Below, in pieces: positions 42,102 to 49,444 of a DNA stretch of 49,444 bases; the stretch's first letter is position 1, and every line of letters starts with the position of its first letter. This DNA is from CBDDRG01 sp051306415 (lineage in GTDB: Bacteria > Pseudomonadota > Gammaproteobacteria > Pseudomonadales > Porticoccaceae): contig JBPPNE010000060.1 in NCBI GenBank assembly GCA_051306415.1, forward strand, positions 1 to 49,444, in the 5' to 3' direction. Under the pieces are notes generated by a model. The model had not been told where the DNA came from. It saw only the letters and a list, made by a program, of their open reading frames with translations, and did not search any database. The position numbers and the translations under genes were made by a program.

Positions 42102-43010
42102 ATGCGGACTATCGCCCTGACCGGTGCCACCGGCTTTATCGGCGGCGTTGTCCTGCGGCACCTGGTGCAACAGGGCTTTCGTCTGCGCGCCCTCAGCCGA
42201 CGGCCGTGTGATCGCGTCGAAGGCGTTGAATGGATACCCGGTTCATTGGAGAACGCCGCCGCGCTTGCCCACTTGGTGGCGGGTGCCGATGCCGTTGTCC
42301 ACTGCGCGGGCGCGGTGCGCGGCGCCACGGCTGATGCGTTCGTTCGCACCAACGTCGACGGTAGCCGACGGCTGATGGCAGCGGCGCGGGCCGCGGGGCA
42401 TTGCCGGCGTTTTTTGTTGCTCTCCTCGCTGGCGGCACGCCACCCAGAGCTGTCCTGGTACGCTGCCTCCAAATGCGAGGCCGAACGCCAGGTGACTGCG
42501 GTCGCTGGCGATATGGCGCTGACTGTGTTCCGCCCGACCGCGGTGTATGGTCCCGGCGACCGTGAGTTGCGGCCGTTGTTCGAATGGCTGCTGCGCGGCT
42601 GGCTGTTCATCCCGGGCAGCACCACAGCCCGGGTCAGCTTCCTCCACGTCGACGATCTCGCCGTCGCGGTGGCGAGCTGGCTGGCGATGCCGGAGCCGCC
42701 GGCGGGGGTGTTCGAACTGCATGATGGCAGACCGGGCGGCTACGACTGGCCGGCGATCGGCGCGGCAGCGGAGCAGGTTCGGCAGGGGTCGGTACGCCGG
42801 GTTGTGATCCCGCCGAGCCTGCTGGCCGGCGTTGCCCGCTGCAACCTGGCGCTGTGTCGGCTGTCCGGGGGGGCGCCCATGCTGACGCCCGCCAAGCTGC
42901 GCGAGCTTCGGCATCCGGACTGGACATGCAATAATTCTCCGCTTGAGCGCGTTATGGCCTGGACGCCGCAATTACAGCTAGCCCAGGCGCTGCAGGAGCG
43001 GCGGTTCTAG
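42102..43010 (+). CDS. cerR: NAD-dependent epimerase/reductase, candidate ceramide reductase
   Basis: A 302-residue extended SDR. The NAD(P)-binding motif is TGATGFIG (residues 7-14) and the catalytic pair is Y120 and K124 in SWYAASKCEAE; RPTAVYGPGDRELRP is conserved in the group. In Caulobacter the homologous CerR reduces the 3-keto group of the sphingolipid intermediate. It sits 25 bp after aasR and 42 bp before acpR. Function is by locus and family; other sugar epimerase roles cannot be excluded. Confidence 0.8.
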   Translation: MRTIALTGATGFIGGVVLRHLVQQGFRLRALSRRPCDRVEGVEWIPGSLENAAALAHLVAGADAVVHCAGAVRGATADAFVRTNVDGSRRLMAAARAAGHCRRFLLLSSLAARHPELSWYAASKCEAERQVTAVAGDMALTVFRPTAVYGPGDRELRPLFEWLLRGWLFIPGSTTARVSFLHVDDLAVAVASWLAMPEPPAGVFELHDGRPGGYDWPAIGAAAEQVRQGSVRRVVIPPSLLAGVARCNLALCRLSGGAPMLTPAKLRELRHPDWTCNNSPLERVMAWTPQLQLAQALQERRF

Positions 43011-43052
43011 CAGGGCGCAGAAGGCTGGCGAAAATGGAAGAGACCCCCATTG

Positions 43053-43307
43053 ATGACATCGCGACAACAGGTTCTGCAACGGCTTTTTGTCCACCTCGGC
43101 CGGCTGGCGCGGGATAAGGCTTCGATCCACGCGGACGTCGACCTGGTGCAGGAGCTCGGCCTCGACTCCGTCGAGGTGATGAACCTGCTGATGGAGATCG
43201 AGGACGAGTTCGATATCTCCGTTCCACTCAATGTGCTCACCGAGGTGCGCACCCCAGCGCAACTGGCGCAGGCGATCAGTGATCTGCTGGAGGCGGGCGG
43301 GCCATGA
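43053..43307 (+). CDS. acpR: acyl carrier protein for sphingolipid synthesis
   Basis: An 84-residue acyl carrier protein. The phosphopantetheine serine is S39 in ELGLDSVEVMN. The helix II acidic stretch (LLMEIEDEFDISV) is typical. ATG 43053 is preceded by an adjacent in-frame TTG; the stop overlaps the spt ATG by four bases (ATGA). In the Caulobacter system such an ACP presents the acyl chain to Spt. Its tight coupling with spt supports this. Confidence 0.88.
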   Translation: MTSRQQVLQRLFVHLGRLARDKASIHADVDLVQELGLDSVEVMNLLMEIEDEFDISVPLNVLTEVRTPAQLAQAISDLLEAGGP

Positions 43308-44509
43308 AGATGTTCGATAAGTTCGGCAAGCTGGCGCAGGAGCGGGCGGCCTTGATACAGGATGAGCCGAGCCCGTTTGGCACCCGCATCGACCAGATCT
43401 ATTCGCCCACCGAGGGCCGCATCGGCGACCGCCGCGTGGTGCTGGCTGGCACCAACAACTATTTGGGGCTGACCTTCGATCCCGACTGTATCGATGCCGC
43501 GCGGCACGCGCTGGAGCAGGAGGGCACCGGTACCACCGGATCGCGCATGGCCAATGGCACCTACGGCAGCCATTGGGCGCTGGAAGCGGAGCTGGCTGAC
43601 TTTTTCGGCCGCGGTACCGCGATAGTGTTCTCCACCGGCTACCTGGCCAACCTAGGCACCATCGGCACGCTGGCCGGGCCGGACGATGTTGTGGTGCTGG
43701 ACGCCGATTGCCACGCCAGTATCTATGACGCCTGCCGGCTGGGCGGGGCTCAGGTGATTCGCTTCCGCCACAACGACACTGCTGATCTGGAGCGGCGCCT
43801 GCGCCGGCTGGGCGCGCGGGCGCGCGATACGCTGATCGTGGTGGAGGGCATCTACAGCATGCTGGGTGATCAGGCACCGCTGGCCGACATCGTCGAGATC
43901 AAGCGGCGCCTCGGTGGCTTCCTAATGGTGGACGAAGCCCACTCGGTCGGCGTGCTCGGTGAACACGGCCGCGGACTGGCGGAAGCCGCCGGCGTCGAAG
44001 CCGACGTCGACCTGGTGGTGGGCACCTTCAGCAAGAGCCTGGGCGCCATTGGCGGCTTCGCCGTCAGTCAGCACCCGGAGTTGGACCTGCTGCGCTACGC
44101 CAGCCGCCCGTACATCTTCACCGCCTCGCCGTCGCCGTCGTCGATCGCCTCGGTGCGCGCGGCGCTGAAGGCGCTACAGGCGCGACCGGAACTGCGTGAT
44201 CGACTGTGGGCCAATGCCGAGCGGCTCTATCATGGCCTGGCGGCACTTGGTTACTGGCTCGGTCCGCAGCCGGGCCCGGTGGTGGCCGTGCTGCTGGGCT
44301 CGCCACAGCAGGGCGTGGCCTTCTGGCACGCCCTGATCGAGCATGGCGTCTACGTCAATCTGGTGCTGCCGCCGGCCAGCCCGGGTGGCCAGGCGCTGGT
44401 GCGAGTGAGCGTCAGCGCGGCCCACAGTGCCGCACAGATCGACCTTATCGTCGACGCCTTCCGGTTGCTGCGCCCCAGTGTCGAGCAGGCCGCTGCCGCC
44501 GGGAGTTAA
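43304..44509 (+). CDS. spt: serine palmitoyltransferase
   Basis: A 401-residue alpha-oxoamine synthase (PLP enzyme). It condenses serine with an acyl thioester to 3-keto-sphinganine, the committing step of sphingolipid synthesis. Conserved features are TNNYLGLTFDP, GTGTTGSRMANGTYGSHWAL, MVDEAHSVGVLGEHGRG (residues 208-224) with the PLP-contacting D and H, and the Schiff-base lysine K244 in TFSKSLGAIGGF. Related enzymes (KBL, BioF) have the same fold, but TGSRMANGTYGSHWALE and the linkage to acpR, cerR and aasR favour Spt. Translation is coupled to acpR. Confidence 0.88.
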   Translation: MKMFDKFGKLAQERAALIQDEPSPFGTRIDQIYSPTEGRIGDRRVVLAGTNNYLGLTFDPDCIDAARHALEQEGTGTTGSRMANGTYGSHWALEAELADFFGRGTAIVFSTGYLANLGTIGTLAGPDDVVVLDADCHASIYDACRLGGAQVIRFRHNDTADLERRLRRLGARARDTLIVVEGIYSMLGDQAPLADIVEIKRRLGGFLMVDEAHSVGVLGEHGRGLAEAAGVEADVDLVVGTFSKSLGAIGGFAVSQHPELDLLRYASRPYIFTASPSPSSIASVRAALKALQARPELRDRLWANAERLYHGLAALGYWLGPQPGPVVAVLLGSPQQGVAFWHALIEHGVYVNLVLPPASPGGQALVRVSVSAAHSAAQIDLIVDAFRLLRPSVEQAAAAGS

Positions 44510-44638
44510 CCGATTCGGTATCTGAACAATAGCGCCTGCATGAAGCGGCCCGGGATAGCCGGGACGCTGAGGCATTCCACAGCCGACACCCATATTCGAT
44601 CCTGTGGTCGCGGACTCGGCTCGCGGTGGACCCGACAC

Positions 44639-45577
44639 TCACGTAAAGCCCGGTTTTTCGGCGAGTACCGCGCAGACTTTGAGGAAGCGCTCCTGCGGAA
44701 AATCGTTGAAGGCGAGCAGGGGCGTCAGGCCATAGCGTGGCAGATCGTCGATGCGGCCCTGGAAATAATTCCGGCCCAGGGTGTAGAGCCGCGCCCAGAC
44801 CCCCTCGCTGACATCGCGAAAGGGCTCGATGGCGAAAAGGTGACGGCCCGTCACGCGGGCGATCTCGGCGAGCGCGCGCTCCCGCACCCGCTCCATCTGC
44901 TCAAGCGCGAGGACGGTGTAGACGAGATCGAAGCTACCGTCCGGGAAACTGAGCGCGGTGGCATCGCCCTGCTGAAAGTCGATGCGGCGGAACGCTGTCG
45001 GATCCACAATGGGCAGTGGCGCGAAGGCAGCGAGATGCGGCGGCAAGGTCGCCTGTTGTTGCAAGCGGCGGGCGGCGGAGTGCCCGGCTTGGGTCAACTC
45101 GACCCCGGTAAAAGCGACGTCGGGAAAGCGCCCCGCCAGCAGCAGTAAGTTGATCCCGTTGCCGCATCCTACCTCCAGCACCCGGCGCGGCTTCAGCGCT
45201 GCGATCAGTTGTATCAGGATGAGCTGTCGAAAGCGCGTGGCGCCAATATTGCTGGCCAACAGGCGCTCGTTTCCCCATTGCCAAAGGCTGTAGCGCGTCG
45301 GCGCCTTGGCGGGGTCGTAGCTGGCATAGTCGATGCGATCCCAGACCTCGGAATACTCACCGATCACCGTCCCAGCCCGGCGTTGATGCCGTGGCACCCA
45401 GCCCAGCGCCAGGCGGCGAAGGCTCTTGCGCAGGATGCTCCGCTTGCGGGCACGCAGCAGGGAATTCCATTCGGCGTCACCGCTGCCCGCCCGCCGCTGC
45501 ACGAAGGGCGCGAATAGCCGGCCAATCTCGTCCCTCGACAGCCCCAGTGGCGCCTCGGTCAAGCTCGTGAATCGCAT
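44639..45577 (-). CDS. class I SAM-dependent methyltransferase
   Basis: A 312-residue methyltransferase with a long N-terminal extension (about residues 1-115) before motif I (VLEVGCGNGINLLLLAGRFP). Motif II is in FTGVELTQAG, then IDFQQGDATALSFPDGSFDL. The motif post-III region has RHLFAIEPFRDVSEGVW. ATG 45577 follows GGAGAGAG and is preferred over an upstream start. The gene is convergent with spt and may modify the lipid head group or glycan, but the substrate is unknown. Confidence 0.78.
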   Translation of the reverse strand: MRFTSLTEAPLGLSRDEIGRLFAPFVQRRAGSGDAEWNSLLRARKRSILRKSLRRLALGWVPRHQRRAGTVIGEYSEVWDRIDYASYDPAKAPTRYSLWQWGNERLLASNIGATRFRQLILIQLIAALKPRRVLEVGCGNGINLLLLAGRFPDVAFTGVELTQAGHSAARRLQQQATLPPHLAAFAPLPIVDPTAFRRIDFQQGDATALSFPDGSFDLVYTVLALEQMERVRERALAEIARVTGRHLFAIEPFRDVSEGVWARLYTLGRNYFQGRIDDLPRYGLTPLLAFNDFPQERFLKVCAVLAEKPGFT

Positions 45578-45702
45578 GCGGATACTCTCTCCTCTAGTGC
45601 CCGGGCTACGCTCGCGCGGAAAATTGTGCATGCTTTCAAACTGAAAAGCTTTCAGTCATCGACCGCGGTTTCCCCGCGCTTCACGCGTCCGCCGGTTACG
45701 CA

Positions 45703-46764
45703 TCAGTCCAACAGCTCGACGCCCAAACGGTTCAGGGTGCGAACGTACCAGGGATCGCTCAATCCCTCCACGTGGTGGAGCACCGACAGCGCCTGGGCTT
45801 GCGGTGCCAGCCAGCGGGCGCTGAGCAGTGTGGTGCCGGTATCGCCCACCACGCGACGCAATCGCCCAGCGCTGGCCTGGTAGATCAGTTCGACCGGGAT
45901 CGCGGCGGGCAGCAGGCGCGCCCCGAGGGCCGCCGCTCCCAGAAAGTCGTCCGGCTCGCGCGGATGGTATTTGACAACACAGTCCCGACCGCTTGCGCGG
46001 GCCGCGCGGATTTCTTCGCCGAGCACTCGTCGCAACCGCTCCCCGGCGCCAGTGGCACGACTGCTGGTGGGAACATAGAGTTCGTCGCAGGCCAAGACAT
46101 CCTGCGATACCTGAAAATGCGCAAGAAAACGATCAATCCAGCTCAGCGACAAAAGATCGGGCAGCGCCGAGCGATCCAGCGGCCACAATGGCTTGCGTTG
46201 TAGCTCCGGGCGCACCAGTTCCGGATACAGGGCGAGGAAGGTCTGCACGTGCCGGCTGTTGCCGGCTGCTGCCCTGTTCTCAAGCCAGGGCCCGAAGCAG
46301 AGCAGCCGCTGCCAATGGCGCCGCCACGGCACCGCCCAGCTCCGGGACGAATACGCGCTGCCGCCGTCCTCGCCACAAAAGGTGGCGGCACCGCGTGCCT
46401 CGGCACGCCGGCACAGCAACTGGTTGTCAGGCCGCAGATCGGTGAAGATAATAACGCGCGCAGGCCGCAGGGCATCATCAAGCTGCGCGAGCCATTGTCC
46501 GCGCGCCCGCTCCCCCGCCAGCTTGGAACCGGATACGATGGGCAACACCCTGATGTCGCTGAACGGGCTGTCCAGCGCACCCTTGAGCGGGTTGCACAGC
46601 GCGGCCATCTGCTCCCGCTCAGCGTTCATAACGAGAACACTCCGCCCGGAAAAGCGGGGATCGCGTGCGACCAGGCAGGCGAGAAGAAGATGGTAGAAAG
46701 TAGAAACGACGATCAGGTTGGCAAAGCCGTCGTCTGTCGGCGGCGATGTGATCGGTAACGCCAC
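45703..46764 (-). CDS. glycosyltransferase-like protein, polysialyl/sialyltransferase type (tentative)
   Basis: A 353-residue protein with features of GT-B sialyltransferase or polysialyltransferase-like families. FCGEDGGSAYSS resembles their EDG motif, VVKYHPREPDD their YHP motif, and RRVVGDTGTTLLSA a donor-binding TxS-like segment. The start is GTG 46764, which has TGGAGG five bases upstream. It is divergent from the GT8-like gene. The family call is by motif only; it is probably a glycosyltransferase that decorates a surface lipid. Confidence 0.5.
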   Translation of the reverse strand: MALPITSPPTDDGFANLIVVSTFYHLLLACLVARDPRFSGRSVLVMNAEREQMAALCNPLKGALDSPFSDIRVLPIVSGSKLAGERARGQWLAQLDDALRPARVIIFTDLRPDNQLLCRRAEARGAATFCGEDGGSAYSSRSWAVPWRRHWQRLLCFGPWLENRAAAGNSRHVQTFLALYPELVRPELQRKPLWPLDRSALPDLLSLSWIDRFLAHFQVSQDVLACDELYVPTSSRATGAGERLRRVLGEEIRAARASGRDCVVKYHPREPDDFLGAAALGARLLPAAIPVELIYQASAGRLRRVVGDTGTTLLSARWLAPQAQALSVLHHVEGLSDPWYVRTLNRLGVELLD

Positions 46765-46844
46765 GCAACCTCCAGCAATTTAAGTGGCTTTTATTCCATG
46801 CATCCTAGCATATGGCTTGATTCGGCTAAGGGGAACGCGGGTAA

Positions 46845-47681
46845 ATGACGAACCAACCGGTATCGATCTACATCGGCTGCATGCCGCAGCACCATCTGGT
46901 CGTGCAGGTTCTGATCTGGTCGGTGCAGCAACACACCCGCCGGCCCGTGCATTTCCACCGCATCTACGAGAAGGCGCCCAGCTTTGCAATGCCGAGCCGC
47001 AGAGAAAACCGTCCCGGCACTGCGTTTTCCTTTCAACGCTTCCTGGTGCCCGAGCTCGCCGGCTACCGCGGCCGCGCGTTATATCTGGATGCGGATCAGA
47101 TTGTGTTCGGAGACGTTGGCCGGCTGTTCGATCGGCCTATGCGCGGCCAGCCGGTGCTGCCTTCCAACACCGATTACTGGTGGCAGCACAAGCCGCAGGC
47201 ACGCTCCAGCGTGATGCTGCTCGACTGCGCCCGCCTCGACTGGGACATCCGCCGACTGGTCGCCGATCTCGACGCCGACCGAATCAGCTACGCCACGCTG
47301 TTCGCGCTGCCCGAGTACCGGCATACGCTACCCGCGCGCTGGAACAGCCTGGATCGCTACCGGCCGGGGTGGACGGCGCTGCTGCACTACACCAGCAAGC
47401 CGCGGCAACCCTGGATCCATCATCGCCACCGGCTGGGCAGCCTGTGGTTTCGCTATCTGTTTCAGGCGCTCGACGCCGGCCACATTCAGGAGCGCGAGGT
47501 CGAGGAGGCGTTGGCCCATGGCTTCGTTAGGCCCTCACTGGCCTGGCAGGTGGAGCACCGTCAGCTGGATCCGCGCCGTTTGCCACCCGCGGTGAAGGCG
47601 CTCGATACATCCTATCTGCAGGCGCGGGCGCGCCAAGGCTTCAACAACACCGACGGCAACTTCCGCAAGACCGCCAAGTGA
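46845..47681 (+). CDS. GT8-like glycosyltransferase
   Basis: A 278-residue protein of the GT-A fold. The metal- and donor-binding DxD is in YLDADQIVFGD (D82, D84). N-terminal IYIGCMPQHHLVVQVLIWSV and the later ALLHYTSKPRQPW resemble GT8-type transferases. ATG 46845 follows AAGGGGA. Convergent with the next gene, whose truncated N-terminus shows the same C-terminal block. The sugar donor and acceptor are not evident; the place in the lipid cluster suggests a glycosphingolipid or surface glycan. Confidence 0.7.
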   Translation: MTNQPVSIYIGCMPQHHLVVQVLIWSVQQHTRRPVHFHRIYEKAPSFAMPSRRENRPGTAFSFQRFLVPELAGYRGRALYLDADQIVFGDVGRLFDRPMRGQPVLPSNTDYWWQHKPQARSSVMLLDCARLDWDIRRLVADLDADRISYATLFALPEYRHTLPARWNSLDRYRPGWTALLHYTSKPRQPWIHHRHRLGSLWFRYLFQALDAGHIQEREVEEALAHGFVRPSLAWQVEHRQLDPRRLPPAVKALDTSYLQARARQGFNNTDGNFRKTAK

Positions 47682-47700
47682 CAAAGAATGGCCGGCGGCA

Positions 47701-49444
47701 TCACGGCCGCACCGTGCGGCCACGCAGGAACAGGCGTCGTACCGCGGCCACCGCCCGCTCAAGATCGGTGCCGGCGGGAGAGAGAATCGCCGGTTGCGGG
47801 TCGTCCAGCGGTTGCGCGAGACCACTCCAGCGCAGCGCCTCGTGCAGCGGGGTCAGGTCGCGCGGCGGCCGCAGCAAGCCGCTGGCGATCAATGTGTCCA
47901 GCCAGCGTCCGAGCGCGTCCTGCTGACGCGGCGTCCCGCGCTCGCCCAACTGGCCCTGCCGGCGCTCCATGAGCTTGTGCAGCAGCGCGACGGGGTAAAG
48001 GCGTCGACGTGGGGTCGGACGCGGCAGCGCAACATAGCGCACCGGCCGGCCGCCGGCGCAGGCATCGGCAATCATGGAAGCGCTGTCGCCGGTGACGACA
48101 AACTCGTCGGCAAGCTCAAGGAAGGCCGAGTAGGGGTTGTTCGGGTCATTCGCACGCCAGCGGTACCGCAAGCCCGGCAACTCCGAGTCGGCCAGCAGCG
48201 AGTCGGCCAGAAGGATATCCGCCGCTGCCGCGGGCGTGCGCGGACTGGTGGCGATCAGCAGGGAACCGCCGCGGCGGCGCACCAGAGCTGCCGCCTGTGC
48301 ACGCAGCTGCCGTGCGGTTTCTTCACTCAGCACGCAGGAGGAGCTGTTCCCTCCTACCAGCAGCGCTATCCACGGCCGTGGCAAAGACGCCAAGCGCTGT
48401 CGCCAGGCGGCAACCGCGCGCTCCGTTTGTTGAGACAGCGGTCGGTTGAGCGGCAATACGTTATGCAGCACATTTTCCCGCGCCGGCAGCCGGTATTGCG
48501 GCGTGGTGACGACGAGATCGAAGGCTTTCAGCGGCGCGCGCGGCCGGCCCAAGTGCACCAGCCGGGCGGCGCCGCCGGAACGACGACGGATCCAGCGGGC
48601 GACGGGCGCGCTACGGCCACCGGCGGCCAGCACCAAGTCGGGCCAGGGAGCGATCAAGGGCTCGGAGCGGCCGCGGTCGAGCCGCAGCAGCGACGCGCCT
48701 TGCACCCAGGGCGGCACGGTCGGCCCCTCTTTGAAGACGAGCTGCCGTGTCTGATACGGCCAGCCCAGCGCCTCGGCTAGCGCCAGCAACTGTTTGTTAT
48801 CCCCCTCGTGGCGGCCAAGCAGCACCCAGACCCGTGGCGAGCCTTTGAGGGGGAGGTAGCGGAAGCGCCGCCGCGCGCCGCCGGTTTCGATCAGATCGAG
48901 CTGCCAAGCCACCGCCGGGTGGCGTTGGGCGGCCGCCGCCAGGCAGTGGCGCCACCAAGTTGCCGGCCGCCGCAGCCGCGCTGGCAGCGGTCGATCGCCA
49001 GCAACGGCGGCCTGCCGCAGATCGATCTGCAGATGTATCGCTCGCCGCACTAGCGCGAACAGCGCATTGAGAAACCAAGGAATATCCTCGACCGGCAGCC
49101 GCTCCAGCAGTCCGGTGACGACCATCGCTTGCACCGGCTCTGCCGGCGGCCCAGCCAGTATGCACAGCTGTGGTCGGTCATCGATCCCGAGGTCGGCCAG
49201 AAACTCGCGGACGCCCGGGGGAAGCGCGGCCGTAGGAACAGCTGCCCCGTGCTGCTCGGCCATCAACCTGTGGTAACCGGCGCTGGGCTGTGCCCGGCTG
49301 AACGGCTGATAACCGTCAATGTCGGCCTCCCGCTCCAGCCGCAGCCAGAGCTCGCCCAGGGGATGGGGGTGGTAGGAATATTGCTCCGGTGTCGGCTGCC
49401 AGGGCTGCAGGTGCAGGGTGGTGTAGTGCAACAGCTGCGACGCG
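47701..49444 (-). CDS. fusion of GT8-like tail and ELM1/GtrOC1-type glycosyltransferase, N-terminus outside window
   Basis: The frame is open through the right window edge. Residues at the edge read SQLLHYTTLHLQPWQPTPEQ and then PLGELWLRLER, which align by eye with ALLHYTSKPRQPW and LGSLWFRYLF in the neighbouring GT8-like protein. A middle part (RLPVEDIPWFLNALFALVRR) looks methyltransferase-derived. The C-terminal 370 residues are ELM1-like: VWVLLGRHEGDNKQLLALAE, ALLVGGNSSS, LLIATSPRTP and ADEFVVTGDSASMIADAC. A TTG at 49431 is the first possible internal start, but sequence before it is conserved, so it is not the true start. Confidence 0.75.
   Translation of the reverse strand, partial: ASQLLHYTTLHLQPWQPTPEQYSYHPHPLGELWLRLEREADIDGYQPFSRAQPSAGYHRLMAEQHGAAVPTAALPPGVREFLADLGIDDRPQLCILAGPPAEPVQAMVVTGLLERLPVEDIPWFLNALFALVRRAIHLQIDLRQAAVAGDRPLPARLRRPATWWRHCLAAAAQRHPAVAWQLDLIETGGARRRFRYLPLKGSPRVWVLLGRHEGDNKQLLALAEALGWPYQTRQLVFKEGPTVPPWVQGASLLRLDRGRSEPLIAPWPDLVLAAGGRSAPVARWIRRRSGGAARLVHLGRPRAPLKAFDLVVTTPQYRLPARENVLHNVLPLNRPLSQQTERAVAAWRQRLASLPRPWIALLVGGNSSSCVLSEETARQLRAQAAALVRRRGGSLLIATSPRTPAAAADILLADSLLADSELPGLRYRWRANDPNNPYSAFLELADEFVVTGDSASMIADACAGGRPVRYVALPRPTPRRRLYPVALLHKLMERRQGQLGERGTPRQQDALGRWLDTLIASGLLRPPRDLTPLHEALRWSGLAQPLDDPQPAILSPAGTDLERAVAAVRRLFLRGRTVRP

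Overview
This 49.4 kb window is GC-rich, densely coded DNA from a proteobacterium. Its housekeeping genes (hemB-rsmC, argA, mscL, ilvD, a YjgR-type ATPase, nudC, a SirB1-like protein, a PA4642-type protein, gatB) look gammaproteobacterial. I cannot name the genus from sequence alone. No rRNA, tRNA or CRISPR array was seen.

Layout. (1) 1-13.4 kb: core genes: the end of hemB, an RsmC-type rRNA methyltransferase, argA, a small monooxygenase, a methyltransferase, mscL with a zinc-ribbon tail, ilvD, a divergent trpBA pair, a secreted GH26 glycosidase, a DUF853 ATPase and a secreted glycerophosphodiesterase. (2) 13.7-25.3 kb: mainly an acyl-CoA catabolic block on the minus strand: two crotonase-fold proteins, NudC, a thiolase-like/DUF35 pair, an SDR, a D-aminoacylase-type amidohydrolase and a class III CoA-transferase, with a divergent luciferase-like monooxygenase. 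The substrate is not evident. (3) 25.5-28.2 kb: a SirB1-like protein, a PA4642-like protein and gatB, which has no gatCA beside it. (4) 28.6-29.8 kb: an arsI-type C-As lyase coupled to a SigZ-like sigma factor. (5) 30.1-49.4 kb: a lipid and envelope cluster.

Region 5 is the main interest. The plus-strand run aasR-cerR-acpR-spt (40313-44509) matches the long-chain-base/ceramide genes described in Caulobacter: acyl-AMP ligase, NAD-dependent reductase, dedicated ACP and serine palmitoyltransferase. A minus-strand run (37615-32222) carries LptF-like and LptG-like permeases, a CDP-alcohol phosphatidyltransferase with a degenerate nucleotidyltransferase N-terminus, a DAG-kinase-fold lipid kinase (candidate ceramide kinase), and a Tam41-like CTP:lipid-phosphate cytidylyltransferase. 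Between the two runs lie a choline-phosphate-cytidylyltransferase-like enzyme, a MobA-like enzyme and a HIT protein. An MsbA-type ABC exporter lies upstream (30110) and a methyltransferase and three glycosyltransferase-type genes follow. Together they suggest that a sphingoid base is made, phosphorylated, given a head group through CDP chemistry, glycosylated and exported. A small minus-strand reading-frame ruin (39367-39547) may be what remains of a GNAT-type acyltransferase, possibly the ceramide synthase.

A 152-bp element with perfect 13-bp terminal inverted repeats and a large internal palindrome (31790-31941) abuts the ABC exporter and supplies its stop codon. GC-rich low-complexity coding and mobile-element traces suggest that region 5 is accessory DNA, but composition was judged by eye only.
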